NCBI RefSeq assembly: GCF_024721115.1
Contig: NZ_JAMDHK010000001.1
Span: forward strand, 494,762-558,761
Length of the DNA: 64,000 nucleotides
Reading direction: 5' to 3'
DNA from: Salipiger pentaromativorans
GTDB taxonomy: Bacteria > Pseudomonadota > Alphaproteobacteria > Rhodobacterales > Rhodobacteraceae
Part shown: positions 1 to 13,602 of the stretch, piece after piece
How the letters are laid out: each line of letters opens with the position of its first letter
How positions within the stretch are numbered: the first letter of the stretch is position 1
Made by a program: the position numbers and the translations under genes
Notes under the pieces: generated by a model
Told to the model about the DNA's origin: nothing
Seen by the model: the letters and a program-made list of their open reading frames with translations, nothing else
Database searches by the model: none

Positions 1-260
1 TCGAAATAGCTGCGGGTGCCGTCGACCGTCACTTCCTGCATCAGCCCGGCGTCGCAGAAGGCGCGCAGGGTGTTGTAGACGGTGGCCAGCGACACGCTTT
101 CGCCCTGGTCCTTGGCGGCGGCGAACAGGCTTTCGGCGGTGACGTGACGGTTGTTGCCGTCGCCCACCAGCAATGCGGCAAGCGCGACGCGCTGTCGCGT
201 CGGGCGCAGCCCGGCATGTCCCAGCCACTCTGTGCCTCTCTGAACGGCCTCTGAGGTCAT
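1..260 (-). CDS. irr: Irr, Fur-family iron/haem-responsive regulator (partial)
   Basis: Only the first 86 residues are present; the gene runs off the left edge. ATG is at 260 and the protein begins [21 protein letters not shown] Fur winged-helix domain is visible: [14 protein letters not shown] for the first helix, [13 protein letters not shown] for the recognition helix, then the wing [10 protein letters not shown]. Fur-family repressors of this kind control iron uptake, haem synthesis and iron storage. Irr rather than Fur/Mur is inferred from sequence pattern and from the adjacent divergent fabA-fabB-fabI, a common Rhodobacterales order. No Cys-Pro haem-regulatory motif appears in the visible part. 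The 178-bp gap to fabA (261-438) must hold both divergent promoters; it has an AT-rich stretch around 290-300, but I cannot define an operator. Confidence 0.88.
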   Translation of the reverse strand, partial: MTSEAVQRGTEWLGHAGLRPTRQRVALAALLVGDGNNRHVTAESLFAAAKDQGESVSLATVYNTLRAFCDAGLMQEVTVDGTRSYF

Positions 261-438
261 TGCATCTTCCGCCTGTTTCAAGGTGCCGACATATATAAAG
301 GAAGCCTGCCTGCAATTTCAAATGAAAAACCCGGCATCACATGCCAAGCGCCCAGGATTCGGCAGGCTTGCAAGCCGCGCTTTCACGGTGATAGAGGGGG
401 CGCGAACCGCAACCCAAGGAACGAAGGGCCCCGCGCAT

Positions 439-948
439 ATGGCCGACTACCCCACCAGCTTTGGCAAGGAAGACCTGTTGAAATGCGCCCGTGGCGAGCT
501 GTTCGGCCCCGGCAATGCGCAGCTTCCCGAACCGCCCATGCTGATGATGGACCGCATCACCGATATTTCGAGTGACGGCGGCGCCCATGGCAAGGGGCAT
601 GTGGTGGCCGAATTCGACATCACCCCCGATCTTTGGTTCTTTGCCTGCCACTTCCCCGGCAACCCGATCATGCCGGGCTGTCTCGGCCTTGACGGGCTCT
701 GGCAGCTCACCGGCTTCAATCTGGGCTGGCGCGGATGGCCCGGGCGCGGCTATGCTCTGGGTGTGGGCGAGGTCAAGCTCACCGGCATGGTGCGGCCCGA
801 CCGCAAGATGCTGACCTATTACGTGGATTTCACCAAGGCGGTTCAGACCCGCCGCCTGACCATGGGCGTGGCCGATGGCCGCGTGGAGGCGGATGGCGAG
901 GTCATCTATCAAGTCAAGGACATGAAGGTCGCCCTGTCCGAAAGCTGA
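439..948 (+). CDS. fabA: FabA, 3-hydroxydecanoyl-ACP dehydratase/isomerase
   Basis: A 169-residue cytoplasmic enzyme that dehydrates beta-hydroxydecanoyl-ACP and isomerises trans-2- to cis-3-decenoyl-ACP, the branch point to unsaturated fatty acids. The hot-dog-fold active-site block [15 protein letters not shown] is at residues 71-85, with His71 and Asp85 matching catalytic His70 and Asp84 of E. coli FabA. Length is normal (171 in E. coli). The ATG at 439 is chosen because [14 protein letters not shown] matches the family N terminus; an upstream in-frame extension to 283 lies in the irr-fabA promoter region and is not family-like. fabB follows after 15 bp, so the genes are probably one operon. 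Confidence 0.96.
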   Translation: MADYPTSFGKEDLLKCARGELFGPGNAQLPEPPMLMMDRITDISSDGGAHGKGHVVAEFDITPDLWFFACHFPGNPIMPGCLGLDGLWQLTGFNLGWRGWPGRGYALGVGEVKLTGMVRPDRKMLTYYVDFTKAVQTRRLTMGVADGRVEADGEVIYQVKDMKVALSES

Positions 949-963
949 ACCAGGAGAATGCCC

Positions 964-2193
964 ATGCGCCGCGTCGTCGTCACGGGACTGGGGATCGTAT
1001 CCTCCATCGGAAACAATGCCGAAGAAGTGCTGGCCTCGCTGAAAGCGGGCCGGTCGGGCATTACCGCAAACGAACAGATGAAAGAGCACGGCTTCCGCAG
1101 CCAGATCGCCGGAGCCGTGAATCTCGACGTGTCCGAACATGTCGACAAGCGTACCCTGCGCTTCATGGGACCGGGCGCTGCCTATGCCCATATCGCCATG
1201 AGCCAGGCCATCGCCGATAGCGGGCTCGAGGGGTCCGACGTCGTGAACCCGCGCACCGGGCTGGTGGCGGGCTCGGGCGGGCCGTCGACCTCGGCGCTGC
1301 TCACCGCGCATCAGACCGTGCTGACCACCGGCGCCACCAAGCGCGTCGGCCCCTTCGCGGTGCCCAAGGCGATGTGTTCGACGATCTCGGCGAACCTCTC
1401 GACCGCCTTCAAGATCAAGGGCATCAACTATTCCATCACCTCGGCCTGCTCGACCTCGCTGCATTGCATCGGCAATGCCGCCGAACAGATCATGATGGGC
1501 AAGCAGGACGTGATGTTCGCCGGTGGCGGCGAGGAGCTGGACTGGACCCTGTCCTGCCTCTTCGACGCGATGGGCGCCATGTCCTCGAAATACAACGACA
1601 CGCCCGCGACCGCCTCGCGCGCCTTCGACGCGGGCCGTGACGGGTTCGTGATCTCGGCCGGCGGCGGCATCGTCGTGCTGGAAGAGCTGGAACATGCCAA
1701 GGCGCGCGGCGCCAAGATCTATGCCGAGGTCACCGGTTATGCCGCCACCTCCGACGGGCACGACATGGTCGCCCCCTCCGGCGAGGGCGGCGAGCGCGCC
1801 ATGCGGCTGGCGCTCTCCACCCTGCCCGAAGACCGCAAGGTCGGCTATATCAACGCGCATGGCACCTCGACTCCGGTCGGCGACGTGGGCGAGATCGAAG
1901 CGGTGCGCCGGGTCTTTGGCGACGGCAGCACACCGCCGGTCAGCTCGACCAAGTCGATGACCGGCCACAGCCAGGGCGCCACTGGCGCGCAGGAGGCGAT
2001 CTACTGCCTGCTGGCGCTGAAAAACGATTTCATCATCCCCTCGATCAACGTGGAGACCCTCGATCCGGCGCTGAAGCCCGAAGAGATCGCCACCACGCTC
2101 GTGGAAAACGCCGAACTGGATACGGTCATGACCAATTCCTTCGGCTTCGGCGGCACCAACGGCTCCATGCTTCTGAGCCGTTACCGCGATTGA
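964..2193 (+). CDS. fabB: FabB, beta-ketoacyl-ACP synthase I
   Basis: A 409-residue condensing enzyme that extends cis-3-decenoyl-ACP and commits acyl chains to the unsaturated branch. The Cys-His-His triad is present: Cys162 in [12 protein letters not shown], His in [11 protein letters not shown], and His in [12 protein letters not shown]. The C-terminal glycine-rich loop [11 protein letters not shown] is intact. Two ATGs occur, at 958 and 964. The second is preferred because AGGAGA (952-957) is six bases before it and [14 protein letters not shown] matches the family start. It follows fabA by 15 bp and precedes fabI by 30 bp, giving a fabA-fabB-fabI operon. Confidence 0.96.
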   Translation: MRRVVVTGLGIVSSIGNNAEEVLASLKAGRSGITANEQMKEHGFRSQIAGAVNLDVSEHVDKRTLRFMGPGAAYAHIAMSQAIADSGLEGSDVVNPRTGLVAGSGGPSTSALLTAHQTVLTTGATKRVGPFAVPKAMCSTISANLSTAFKIKGINYSITSACSTSLHCIGNAAEQIMMGKQDVMFAGGGEELDWTLSCLFDAMGAMSSKYNDTPATASRAFDAGRDGFVISAGGGIVVLEELEHAKARGAKIYAEVTGYAATSDGHDMVAPSGEGGERAMRLALSTLPEDRKVGYINAHGTSTPVGDVGEIEAVRRVFGDGSTPPVSSTKSMTGHSQGATGAQEAIYCLLALKNDFIIPSINVETLDPALKPEEIATTLVENAELDTVMTNSFGFGGTNGSMLLSRYRD

Positions 2194-2223
2194 TCAACAA
2201 TAAAAACAACGGGTTATAGGTAC

Positions 2224-3015
2224 ATGTCGGAGCTTCTGAAGGGCAAGCGCGGGCTGGTCATGGGCGTGGCCAATGACCGCTCCATCGCATGGGGCATCGC
2301 CAAGGCGCTGCACGAGGCGGGGGCCGAGCTGGCCTTCACCTATCAGGGCGAAGCCTTCGGCAAGCGCCTGGAACCCCTGGCCGCCTCGGTGGGCAGCGAT
2401 TTCATGGTCGATGTCGATGTGACCGACGACGCCTCGCTCGAAACGGCCTTTGCCGAGCTCGGGTCGCGCTGGCCCACGATCGACTTTCTGGTTCACGCCA
2501 TCGCGTTTTCCGACAAGTCCGAGCTGACCGGGCGGATCCTCAACACCAGCCGGGCGAACTTCAAGAACTCGCTCGACATCTCGTGCTACAGCTTCATCGA
2601 GGTCGCCCGCCGCGCGCATCCTCTGATGGTGGAGAACGGCGGCACATTGCTGACGCTGACCTATGAGGGCAGCCAGCGCGTGGTGCCGAACTACAACGTC
2701 ATGGGCGTGGCCAAGGCGGCGCTGGAATCGGCGACGCGCTATCTGGCCAACGACCTCGGCCCCGAGGGCATCCGCGTCAACGCGATCTCTCCCGGCCCGA
2801 TGAAGACGCTGGCCGGCGCGGCCATCGGCGGGGCGCGCAAGACCTACAAGCATACCGACCAGAACGCCCCGATGCGCGCCAACGCGACGCTCGACGCGGT
2901 GGGCGGCACGGCGGTCTATCTGGTCTCGGATGCCGGCGCCTGCACCACGGGCGAGATCCTGCATGTGGACGGTGGCTTCCATGTGCTCGGCATGCCGCAA
3001 TACGAAAACCTCTGA
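2224..3015 (+). CDS. fabI: FabI, enoyl-ACP reductase (NADH)
   Basis: A 263-residue short-chain dehydrogenase-fold enzyme for the last reduction of each fatty acid elongation cycle. Residues 1-30 carry the FabI-type cofactor-binding start (GKRGLVMGVANDRSIAWGIA). The catalytic residues Tyr147, Tyr157 and Lys164 lie in LTYEGSQRVVPNYNVMGVAK and correspond to Tyr146, Tyr156 and Lys163 of E. coli FabI. The C-terminal CTTGEILHVDGGFH is typical. It is the third gene of the fab operon, and hisH starts 63 bp after it on the same strand. Confidence 0.95.
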   Translation: MSELLKGKRGLVMGVANDRSIAWGIAKALHEAGAELAFTYQGEAFGKRLEPLAASVGSDFMVDVDVTDDASLETAFAELGSRWPTIDFLVHAIAFSDKSELTGRILNTSRANFKNSLDISCYSFIEVARRAHPLMVENGGTLLTLTYEGSQRVVPNYNVMGVAKAALESATRYLANDLGPEGIRVNAISPGPMKTLAGAAIGGARKTYKHTDQNAPMRANATLDAVGGTAVYLVSDAGACTTGEILHVDGGFHVLGMPQYENL

Positions 3016-3078
3016 GGCCGGCGCCGCCTTCCGGGCCGCCCGCCTCTTCCGGACGACATTGAAGACAGGAGCGCGGCG

Positions 3079-3714
3079 ATGCTGACGGCGATCATCGATT
3101 ACGAGAGCGGCAATCTGCACTCCGCCGAAAAGGCGTTCCAGCGCATGGCGCGGGAAACCGATGCCGGCGAGGTCGTGGTGACCACCGATCCCGAGACCGT
3201 GGCCAATGCCGACCGCATCGTGCTGCCCGGCGACGGCGCCTTTCCGGCCTGCGCCGCGGCGCTTTGGCGCTCGGGCTGCTTTCAGGCCATGGTCGAGGCG
3301 GTGGAGACGCGCGGCGTGCCCTTCCTCGGCATCTGCGTCGGCATGCAGTTGCTTGCCCGCAAGGGACATGAATACGAGGAAACCGACGGGCTCGGCTGGA
3401 TCGACGGCGAGGTCGAGCGGATCGTCCCCTCCGACCCGTCGCTGAAGGTGCCGCATATGGGCTGGAACGATCTGGTGATCGACATGCCCCACCCGGTGCT
3501 CGACGGCATCGCGACCGGCGATCACGCCTATTTCGTGCATTCCTATCAGATGCGCATGTCCGATCCCGCGCAGCGCCTCGCGCATGTGGAGTATGGCGGC
3601 GACGTCACCGCCATCGTCGGGCGCGACACGGTGCTCGGCTTGCAGTTCCACCCGGAGAAAAGCGCCGCCACCGGCCTGCGCATGATCGCCAATTTCCTGC
3701 GCTGGCGCCCGTGA
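3079..3714 (+). CDS. hisH: HisH, imidazole glycerol phosphate synthase glutaminase subunit
   Basis: A 211-residue class I glutamine amidotransferase that feeds ammonia to HisF in histidine biosynthesis. The nucleophile Cys86 lies in LGICVGMQLL, and His191 and Glu193 lie in LQFHPEKS, completing the triad. The N terminus IIDYESGNLHS is the HisH signature. An AGGAGCG ribosome-binding site precedes the ATG at 3079. hisA follows 203 bp downstream, but no hisF is found in the window. The 3715-3917 gap has no recognisable gene. Confidence 0.94.
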   Translation: MLTAIIDYESGNLHSAEKAFQRMARETDAGEVVVTTDPETVANADRIVLPGDGAFPACAAALWRSGCFQAMVEAVETRGVPFLGICVGMQLLARKGHEYEETDGLGWIDGEVERIVPSDPSLKVPHMGWNDLVIDMPHPVLDGIATGDHAYFVHSYQMRMSDPAQRLAHVEYGGDVTAIVGRDTVLGLQFHPEKSAATGLRMIANFLRWRP

Positions 3715-3917
3715 CCGGCGATGCCCGCGCAAGAGCTTTTTCGCGCCAAAGCCGCATGGAGGGCATGAAACGCAATCCAGAGGTGTGAAATCGCCGCATT
3801 TCTGCATCACCGGCGGGCGTCAAATGCCCGTTTCCATTCGGCAATGACCCAAGGTCGGATTGCATCGCCCCGCACGTCATGAAATTATCCACAAAAGACT
3901 GTATCGAGCAAAACGCC

Positions 3918-4640
3918 ATGATCCTGTACCCCGCCATCGACCTGAAAGACGGCAAGGCCGTGCGCCTGCTTCGCGGCGACATGGACAAAGCCACCGTGTT
4001 CAACGACGATCCCGCCGCGCAGGCGCTGGAATTCGTCGCCGCCGGCTGCGAATGGCTGCATCTGGTGGATCTCAACGGCGCCTTCGCCGGCGAGCCGGTC
4101 AATGCCGCTGCGGTCGAGGCGATCCTCAAGACCACCAACACCCCGGCGCAGCTTGGCGGCGGCATTCGCGACATGGCCACGATCGAGCGCTGGCTGGACA
4201 AGGGGCTCGCCCGCGTGATCCTGGGCACCGTGGCGGTGGAGAACCCCGCGCTGGTGCGCGAGGCGGCGGCCAAGTTCCCCGGCAAGATCGCCGTGGGGAT
4301 CGACGCCAAGGACGGGCGCGTCGCCACCAAGGGCTGGGCCGAGGTCACCGATGTCGACGCGGTGGATCTGGCCCGGAGCTTTGAGGACGCGGGCGTGGCC
4401 GCCATCATCTACACCGACATCAACCGCGACGGTGCGATGCAGGGGCCGAATGTCGAGGCCACGGCAGCGTTGGCCCGCGCGGTGACGATCCCGGTGATCG
4501 CCTCGGGCGGGGTATCCTCGCTGAAAGACCTGCGCGCCCTGCGCGATTGCGGTGCCTCGCTGAACGGCGCGATCTCGGGCCGGGCGCTCTATGACGGCGC
4601 CATCGACCTCAAGGATGCGCTGAAGCTGCTGCGCGACTGA
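3918..4640 (+). CDS. hisA: HisA, phosphoribosylformimino-5-aminoimidazole carboxamide ribotide isomerase
   Basis: A 240-residue (beta/alpha)8-barrel isomerase acting on ProFAR in histidine synthesis. The catalytic Asp8 is in [16 protein letters not shown] and the second acid, Asp129, is in [10 protein letters not shown]. The phosphate-binding loop [13 protein letters not shown] is near the C terminus. The ATG at 3918 gives the family N terminus MILYPAIDL; an upstream ATG at 3879 would add 13 residues not seen in the family. It lies downstream of hisH on the same strand and converges with the EEP gene at 4683. Confidence 0.95.
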   Translation: MILYPAIDLKDGKAVRLLRGDMDKATVFNDDPAAQALEFVAAGCEWLHLVDLNGAFAGEPVNAAAVEAILKTTNTPAQLGGGIRDMATIERWLDKGLARVILGTVAVENPALVREAAAKFPGKIAVGIDAKDGRVATKGWAEVTDVDAVDLARSFEDAGVAAIIYTDINRDGAMQGPNVEATAALARAVTIPVIASGGVSSLKDLRALRDCGASLNGAISGRALYDGAIDLKDALKLLRD

Positions 4641-4682
4641 GGCGGCGGCGCGTGCTGCCCGTCGCCTCAGGCCGGCGCGGCG

Positions 4683-5693
4683 CTAGATGTCGATGTCCAG
4701 CGTCACCGGGAAATGATCCGAGGCGGTCAGCAGCGCCTCGCGCAGTTCCGGCGTCTTCCAGCAGACCGGATCGTCGAACGGATGCCAGATTCGCCATTCC
4801 GGCGCGCGCGCCCGCAGATCCGGCGAGACCATGATGTAATCCAGCATCGCCTGCATATAGCGCTTTTCGGGCGCCAGATAGAATCGCGCCGTGGTCGGCT
4901 GCGGCCCGAGCCGCGGGTGCAGCGCCAGATAGGCATGCGGATCGAAAAGCCGCGGCCCGCCGTCGCCCAGCACGATCTCCACCGAGCTGCGCCCGAACAG
5001 ATCCTCGTATTCGTCGAGCCCGGGACCGTCGTTCAGATCGCCCAGCACGATCAGGCTGTCGCCCCCCGTCAGATGGGCATCGACCCGGCGGCGCAGCCAG
5101 ATCGCCTGGGCAAGCTGCTTGCGCCGATTGGCGATGGCCAGCCGCATGATCTGGTCGCGGGTCTGCGCCCCGTGCGGCGCCTTGGATTTCAGATGCGCCC
5201 CGATCAGCCGCAGCACATGGCCCTGCGCGGTCACCGCCTCCACCTCCAGCGGCGGCTTCGAGAACGTCACCTTGTCCTCGGTCGCGTCGATGTCCAGGTC
5301 GATCCGGAACACCCCGTCGAAGCGCGGGGCATCGCCGCTCCTGGGGTCCCCCTCGGGGGCATGGCGCACGGTCAGCACCGCCGGATCGTAAAGCAGCGCG
5401 ATCTCCTGCTGGGTGCCGTTCAGAAACCCGGTCAGCACCTCGCGAGTACGCAGATCGAAGGCTGCGGCAAAGCTCTTGAGCGCACGGGCGGTGTCGCGTC
5501 GGGAATTGCTGTCGGGCGCCTCGACTATCATCACCGCGTCGGCGTTCATCGCGGTAAAGACGATCCCCAGCGCCTCGGTCTGCTGCGCGCGGGTGATATC
5601 GTGCCGCGCCGACCAGCCGCCATCGGCCAGAAGCTGGCCGGCATCGTCGAACAGCGCGTCGAACCACTCGATATTATAGGTGGCCAGGCGCAT
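4683..5693 (-). CDS. Endonuclease/exonuclease/phosphatase (EEP) family hydrolase
   Basis: A 336-residue predicted metal-dependent phosphoesterase of the DNase I/exonuclease III fold. Motifs in order are TYNIEWF (metal-binding Asn and Glu), AVMIVEAPDSN, GAHLKSK, VLGDLNDGPG (catalytic Asp/Asn) and a C-terminal ASDHFPVTLDI with the paired Asp-His. There is no clear signal peptide, so it is probably cytoplasmic. The natural substrate (nucleic acid, phospholipid or inositol phosphate) cannot be told from sequence. It ends 42 bp from convergent hisA and starts 9 bp after the stop of the J-domain gene, so the two are probably cotranscribed. Confidence 0.85.
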   Translation of the reverse strand: MRLATYNIEWFDALFDDAGQLLADGGWSARHDITRAQQTEALGIVFTAMNADAVMIVEAPDSNSRRDTARALKSFAAAFDLRTREVLTGFLNGTQQEIALLYDPAVLTVRHAPEGDPRSGDAPRFDGVFRIDLDIDATEDKVTFSKPPLEVEAVTAQGHVLRLIGAHLKSKAPHGAQTRDQIMRLAIANRRKQLAQAIWLRRRVDAHLTGGDSLIVLGDLNDGPGLDEYEDLFGRSSVEIVLGDGGPRLFDPHAYLALHPRLGPQPTTARFYLAPEKRYMQAMLDYIMVSPDLRARAPEWRIWHPFDDPVCWKTPELREALLTASDHFPVTLDIDI

Positions 5694-5702
5694 CCCCCGC
5701 GC

Positions 5703-6386
5703 TCAGGCGTCCTGCCGCGCCGAGATCTCGGTCCAGGCGCGGTTGATGTCGATGAGCCGTTTTTCGGAGAGCTTCACCGCTTCCACGGGCACGCCGCGTG
5801 CCTGCATCACATCGGGATGGCTGTCGCGCACGAGCTGGCGCCAGTGGCGGCGGATCTCGTCCAGGGGCGCGTCCGGAGAGACGCCAAGCACCGCATAGGG
5901 ATCGGGCGGCGCGTCGGGCACGAAACGGGCCCGCAGCGCGCGGAATTCGGGATCGGGCAGACCGAAGATGGTCGCCACCCGCTCCAGAAACTGGTCCTCT
6001 CCGGGGTGGTAATGGCCGTCGGCCATGGCGATGTGAAACAGCCCTTCCATCAGATCGCAGATCGGCCCCTGGGTGTCGTCGAACATCTGCCGGATCCGGC
6101 GGGCGTATTCCTCGAACCCCGCCACGTCCTGACGCGCCAGGTTAAAGACCCGGGCCGCCGCCTTCTCGTCCTCGGGTGCGATTCGGAACACCTCGCGGAA
6201 GGCCGCGACCTCGTTGCGCGTCACACGGCCGTCGGCCTTGGCCATCTTCGCGGAAAGCGCGATCACCGCGATGGTAAAACCCACGCTGCGCTCGGGCGGC
6301 TGCCGCAGCCGTTCGAAAACGGCGGCGAGCCCCTCGCCATTGGCCAGCGCGGAAAGCGCTTCGGTGATGCGGGTCCAGATCGACAT
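5703..6386 (-). CDS. TerB- and J-domain protein (soluble DjlA-like co-chaperone)
   Basis: A 227-residue protein with two domains. Residues about 30-150 form a TerB/DjlA-type all-helical domain (SAKMAKADGRVTRNEV and later HIAMADGHYHPGEDQF, two acidic repeat halves). Residues about 160-225 form a J domain with the DnaK-stimulating HPD tripeptide in RDSHPDVM. E. coli DjlA has an N-terminal membrane anchor; none is seen here, so it is probably cytosolic. It would be expected to stimulate DnaK ATPase activity on an unknown client. It is followed closely by the EEP hydrolase gene. Confidence 0.87.
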   Translation of the reverse strand: MSIWTRITEALSALANGEGLAAVFERLRQPPERSVGFTIAVIALSAKMAKADGRVTRNEVAAFREVFRIAPEDEKAAARVFNLARQDVAGFEEYARRIRQMFDDTQGPICDLMEGLFHIAMADGHYHPGEDQFLERVATIFGLPDPEFRALRARFVPDAPPDPYAVLGVSPDAPLDEIRRHWRQLVRDSHPDVMQARGVPVEAVKLSEKRLIDINRAWTEISARQDA

Positions 6387-6427
6387 GGGGGAATCTTACG
6401 CGCTCTCTGCGGCGCTGTCAGGGCGGA

Positions 6428-6907
6428 TCAGAGAAATTTCTGCATCAGCACCAGATCCATCCAGCGCCCGAACTTGTAGCCGACCTGCGGCAGCCGCGCC
6501 GCCTCGCGGAACCCGATGGCGGCGTGGAATGCCACGCCGTCGGGATTTTCCGCCGAGACCCCTGCAAACAGCGAATGCACCCCCTGCCCCCGCGCCTCGG
6601 CCTCGATCGCCGTCATCAGCGCCCGACCGGCGCCGCGCCCGCGCGCCCGGGGCGACAGAATCACCGTGTGCTCCTTGGTCCGGGCATAGCCGGGCCCCGA
6701 GCGGAAGGGAAAGAAAGTGGCAAAGCCCAGAAGCTCTCCGGCCTCCTCGGCCACCTGAAAACCCGCCCCGCGCGCGGCAATATCGGCGGCCACCCCCGCT
6801 TCGGTCTTGAGCGCAGTCGAGAAGGTGATGGCGGTCTCCGCGATCCAGGGGTTCCACAGCGCCACCAGCGGGGCGGCATCCTCGGCCCGCGCCGGGCGGA
6901 CGATCAT
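6428..6907 (-). CDS. GNAT N-acetyltransferase, phosphinothricin-acetyltransferase-like
   Basis: A 159-residue single-domain GNAT protein. It starts MIVRPARAEDAAPLVALWNP and carries the acetyl-CoA pyrophosphate-binding motif in LSPRARGRGAGRALM at about residues 82-96, followed by GVSAENPDGVAFHAAIGF, typical of the Pat/MddA group (N-acetylation of methionine sulfoximine-like amino acids). The exact substrate is an inference. The ATG overlaps the stop of the VOC gene in an ATGA (6904-6907), so translation is probably coupled. Confidence 0.83.
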   Translation of the reverse strand: MIVRPARAEDAAPLVALWNPWIAETAITFSTALKTEAGVAADIAARGAGFQVAEEAGELLGFATFFPFRSGPGYARTKEHTVILSPRARGRGAGRALMTAIEAEARGQGVHSLFAGVSAENPDGVAFHAAIGFREAARLPQVGYKFGRWMDLVLMQKFL

Positions 6908-7521
6908 TGCAGCACCCTCAGATGGCCCTGCGCCGTGCGCAGCTCGGCGCGCAGCCCGGCGGGGCCGCTCTGGAAGGACACCAGCGGCGCGTCGAGCACG
7001 GGCGCCAGAAGCGCCTCCAGCGCGGCGGCCTCGGGGTGGACGACGGCCAGCCGCTCCAGCACCGTGCCCGAGGCCGAAAGGACCGCCCCGGCGGGCACCG
7101 GGCTCAGCCATTGGATCAGCGCCGGAAACACGCCGTCGAAGGGCAGCATACCGTCCTCGGGCACCGACATGATCCAGCGCAGCCGCCCGCGCGACAGCGT
7201 CACCGGCTTTCCGGCCATCGGCAGCAGCTTCAGCGCCGCCTCCATGTCGCTCACCCGGCAGATCCACTTGTCGAGCCGCGCCGGCCCCGCGAAACGGTCG
7301 AGCCCGAACCAGCGCGCGCCCTCGGGGGGCGGGGCCGCCGGGTCGATGGCCAGCGCTTCGAGATAAAGGCCGCGCCCCAGCCCCAGAAGCTGGTTATGCG
7401 TGCCGTAGCGCGGATGCGTGCCGCCCGGCAGCAGAGGCACTCCCGCCGCCGCCTCGGCATGGGCGACCGCTTCTTCCAGGCTCTCACCCAGCACCGCGAT
7501 GTGATCAAGCTGCAGCTTCAT
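6904..7521 (-). CDS. VOC-superfamily glyoxalase-like protein
   Basis: A 205-residue protein starting MKLQLDHIAVLGESLEEAV, the usual beta-alpha-beta opening of a glyoxalase_3-type vicinal-oxygen-chelate domain with the metal-ligand His in LDHIAV. A second metal-ligand candidate is the Glu in GLYLEALAIDP. It is longer than methylmalonyl-CoA epimerase (about 135 residues) and lacks its pattern, so despite lying beyond mcmA on the same strand it is probably not that enzyme. The ATG at 7521 is chosen because upstream in-frame residues do not look like protein. It overlaps the GNAT gene by four bases. Confidence 0.78.
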   Translation of the reverse strand: MKLQLDHIAVLGESLEEAVAHAEAAAGVPLLPGGTHPRYGTHNQLLGLGRGLYLEALAIDPAAPPPEGARWFGLDRFAGPARLDKWICRVSDMEAALKLLPMAGKPVTLSRGRLRWIMSVPEDGMLPFDGVFPALIQWLSPVPAGAVLSASGTVLERLAVVHPEAAALEALLAPVLDAPLVSFQSGPAGLRAELRTAQGHLRVLQ

Positions 7522-7657
7522 GTTCCGCCCGTTCCGTGACCGGTCCGGATTACGATAGGGTACGGTAATCGCTAAGCAAATGGCAAAAATGCGCCACGTC
7601 GCCCCAACCGGGCCCGCCACCGCGCGGATCCGCCCCGGAGCAGCGGCCCAGCACGGC

Positions 7658-7685
7658 AAAACGCCGGGCCCCAAAGGGCCCGGCG
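7658..7685 (-). terminator. Rho-independent terminator of mcmA
   Basis: A 10-bp GC stem (arms 7662-7671 and 7676-7685, CGCCGGGCCC against its complement) with a 4-nt loop. On the minus strand it is followed by TTTT (complement of 7658-7661). It lies 53 bp past the mcmA stop and separates mcmA from the VOC gene. Confidence 0.85.
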
Positions 7686-7737
7686 CTTGCAAAGATCCCG
7701 GCGCCGGATCCCAAGATCCGGACGCGCCGGACGCCGC

Positions 7738-9867
<2,130 letters not shown>

Positions 9868-10901
9868 CGGTTTGTCCTCTCTCTCTGGGAGCCGGCGGCC
9901 AGTTGATCCTGTCCTGCCCGGGCTCCGGGTCTTCTGTCAGTCGGGCCAGACCATCCGCCCCGGCACGCAGCCAGAACAGATCGTCGGCATAGCTCTCGCG
10001 CAGGCAGGCGGCCTGCTCGGCGGAAAACGGCATCCAGCGGCCCTCGCCCTCGGGCAGCACGCGCGGATCCTCGCCCCGGTCCGCCAGCAGTGCCCGCAGC
10101 CCCGCAAGATCGGGGCCGCGATGCGCCCAGATGCCGCCCGGCGGCATCGGCGGCGCAAAGCGCAGCGCCGCCGCCCGCCGCAGCAGCCGGTCCGGGCGCG
10201 AAACGAAGCGTTCGAAGGGCGTGACCAGCAGCTCGGTTCGCGGCAAGGCGCAGGCAATGTCTGCGATCACCTCGCGCCAGCCGCGCGTCTGCGCCGCCAG
10301 CGCCTTCAGCAGCGCGGCGTCGGGCAGCGCCCCGCCGCGCGCGACCAGATAGCCCAGCGCCGAGGCCCACCACATCTCGGGCGAGCGGATCTGCAGCACC
10401 GCGCGCCGCACACTGCCGAAGCCCCCCAACACCCGGGCCACCCGTGCGCCCGCGTCGGGATAGAGCCGCCGCGCCCGCAGGCAGCCGCGCGGACTGCCCA
10501 GCATGTTCTCGTCCGAGACCAGCAGCACCGCTAGCCCGCGCCGCGCCGAGGCCTCTGCCGCCAGACGGACCCGCCCCCTGGCGTGCCGCTCTGCCCCCGG
10601 GCGCAGCGCTGGTTCCATCAGCCCGTGAAGCAGCCCCTTGCGCGTGCGCCACGGCCCCCAGAAACCGATCCCCTGCCCCGCCAGCGGCACCTCGGCCCCG
10701 CGCAGGTAGGTCTGAAAGCTGGTCGAGCCCGCACGATGGGCCCCAAGGTGCAGGACAATGTCCATGGCGGACGCTCCTCATATGGGACAGACGCGGCATC
10801 ATGCGCGCCTCTCCATGAGAAAGCGGTTAAGAGCGGAAAAATTCGTCGCGGCCCGCGCGAAACGCTGTGCAGAGCCCGGTCGCGCCCCTATATCTGAGGG
10901 C

Positions 10902-11360
10902 ATGACCCGCTGGATCCCCCTTGTCGCGCTTGGATTTTTCACCCTGACGGCCAGTTTCGGCGCCGCCCAGAGCGCCGAGGCGCCCGAGGCCGGTGCGATC
11001 CGTCCCGCCGGCGAGGCGACGCTGGAAGAGTTCCTCTGGATCAACCGCCCGCTGGTGGTCTTCGCCGACAATCCCGCCGACCCCCGGTATGTGCAGCAGA
11101 TGCAGCTCGTCACAGAACGGCTGGATGCGCTGACCGAACGCGATGTGGTGGTGATCACCGACACCGATCCGGCGGCACGCTCGCCGATCCGCCAGGCGCT
11201 GCGGGCGCGCGGCTTCATGTTCGTGCTCATCGCCAAGGACGGCACGGTCATCCTGCGCAAGCCGGCTCCCTGGGATGTGCGGGAAATCTCGCGCTCGATC
11301 GACAAGCAGCCGCTGCGCCAGCAAGAGGTGCGCGACCGGCGCGACCAGCTCCGGCAGTAG
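10902..11360 (+). CDS. DUF4174 family secreted protein
   Basis: A 152-residue protein with a signal peptide (MTRWIPLVALGFFTLTASFG, cleavage probably after AAQSA). The mature part contains FLWINRPLVVFADNPADP and the thioredoxin-like region FMFVLIAKDGTVILRKPAPW, matching the DUF4174 pattern, a family of unknown function. It is the only plus-strand gene inside the pcc/mcm cluster. It faces pccA convergently over 96 bp holding a GC hairpin (11364-11380, 7-bp arms) without a T tract. The ATG at 10902 is chosen because it begins the signal peptide. Confidence 0.8.
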   Translation: MTRWIPLVALGFFTLTASFGAAQSAEAPEAGAIRPAGEATLEEFLWINRPLVVFADNPADPRYVQQMQLVTERLDALTERDVVVITDTDPAARSPIRQALRARGFMFVLIAKDGTVILRKPAPWDVREISRSIDKQPLRQQEVRDRRDQLRQ

Positions 11361-11456
11361 CGCGGCGCGGCTGCCGCGCCGGACGGGCGACAGCTCCGCC
11401 GCCGCCTGAACGGCGGCAGCGAAACAGCCCTATATCCCGGCACGGCCGTCATGGCG

Positions 11457-13457
<2,001 letters not shown>

Positions 13458-13520
13458 ACTCTGTCCCTTTCATTGCATCTTGCGGCCTGCGGACGCCCGG
13501 GCGCACGCGGCATGAACACG

Positions 13521-13555
13521 AAAACGGCCACCGGGGCGCATCGCCCCGGTGGCCG
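13521..13555 (-). terminator. Rho-independent terminator of the 67-residue lipoprotein gene
   Basis: A 14-bp perfect stem (13525-13538 with 13542-13555) closed by a 3-nt loop and followed on the minus strand by TTTT (complement of 13521-13524). It separates the small lipoprotein gene from pccA, so pccA should have its own promoter in 13458-13520. Confidence 0.88.
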
Positions 13556-13602
13556 GTTCAGAAAAATGCGCGCGGCACGCGGCCGCGCGATGGATCAGCG
13601 TC

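Noticed and set aside
958-963. ATG at 958 as the fabB start
   Set aside because: It is only one base after AGGAGA, too close for good initiation; the ATG at 964 has proper spacing and the family N terminus.
6904-7521. VOC protein as methylmalonyl-CoA epimerase
   Set aside because: It lies beyond mcmA on the same strand, but it is about 70 residues too long, lacks the epimerase motif pattern, and a strong terminator separates it from mcmA.
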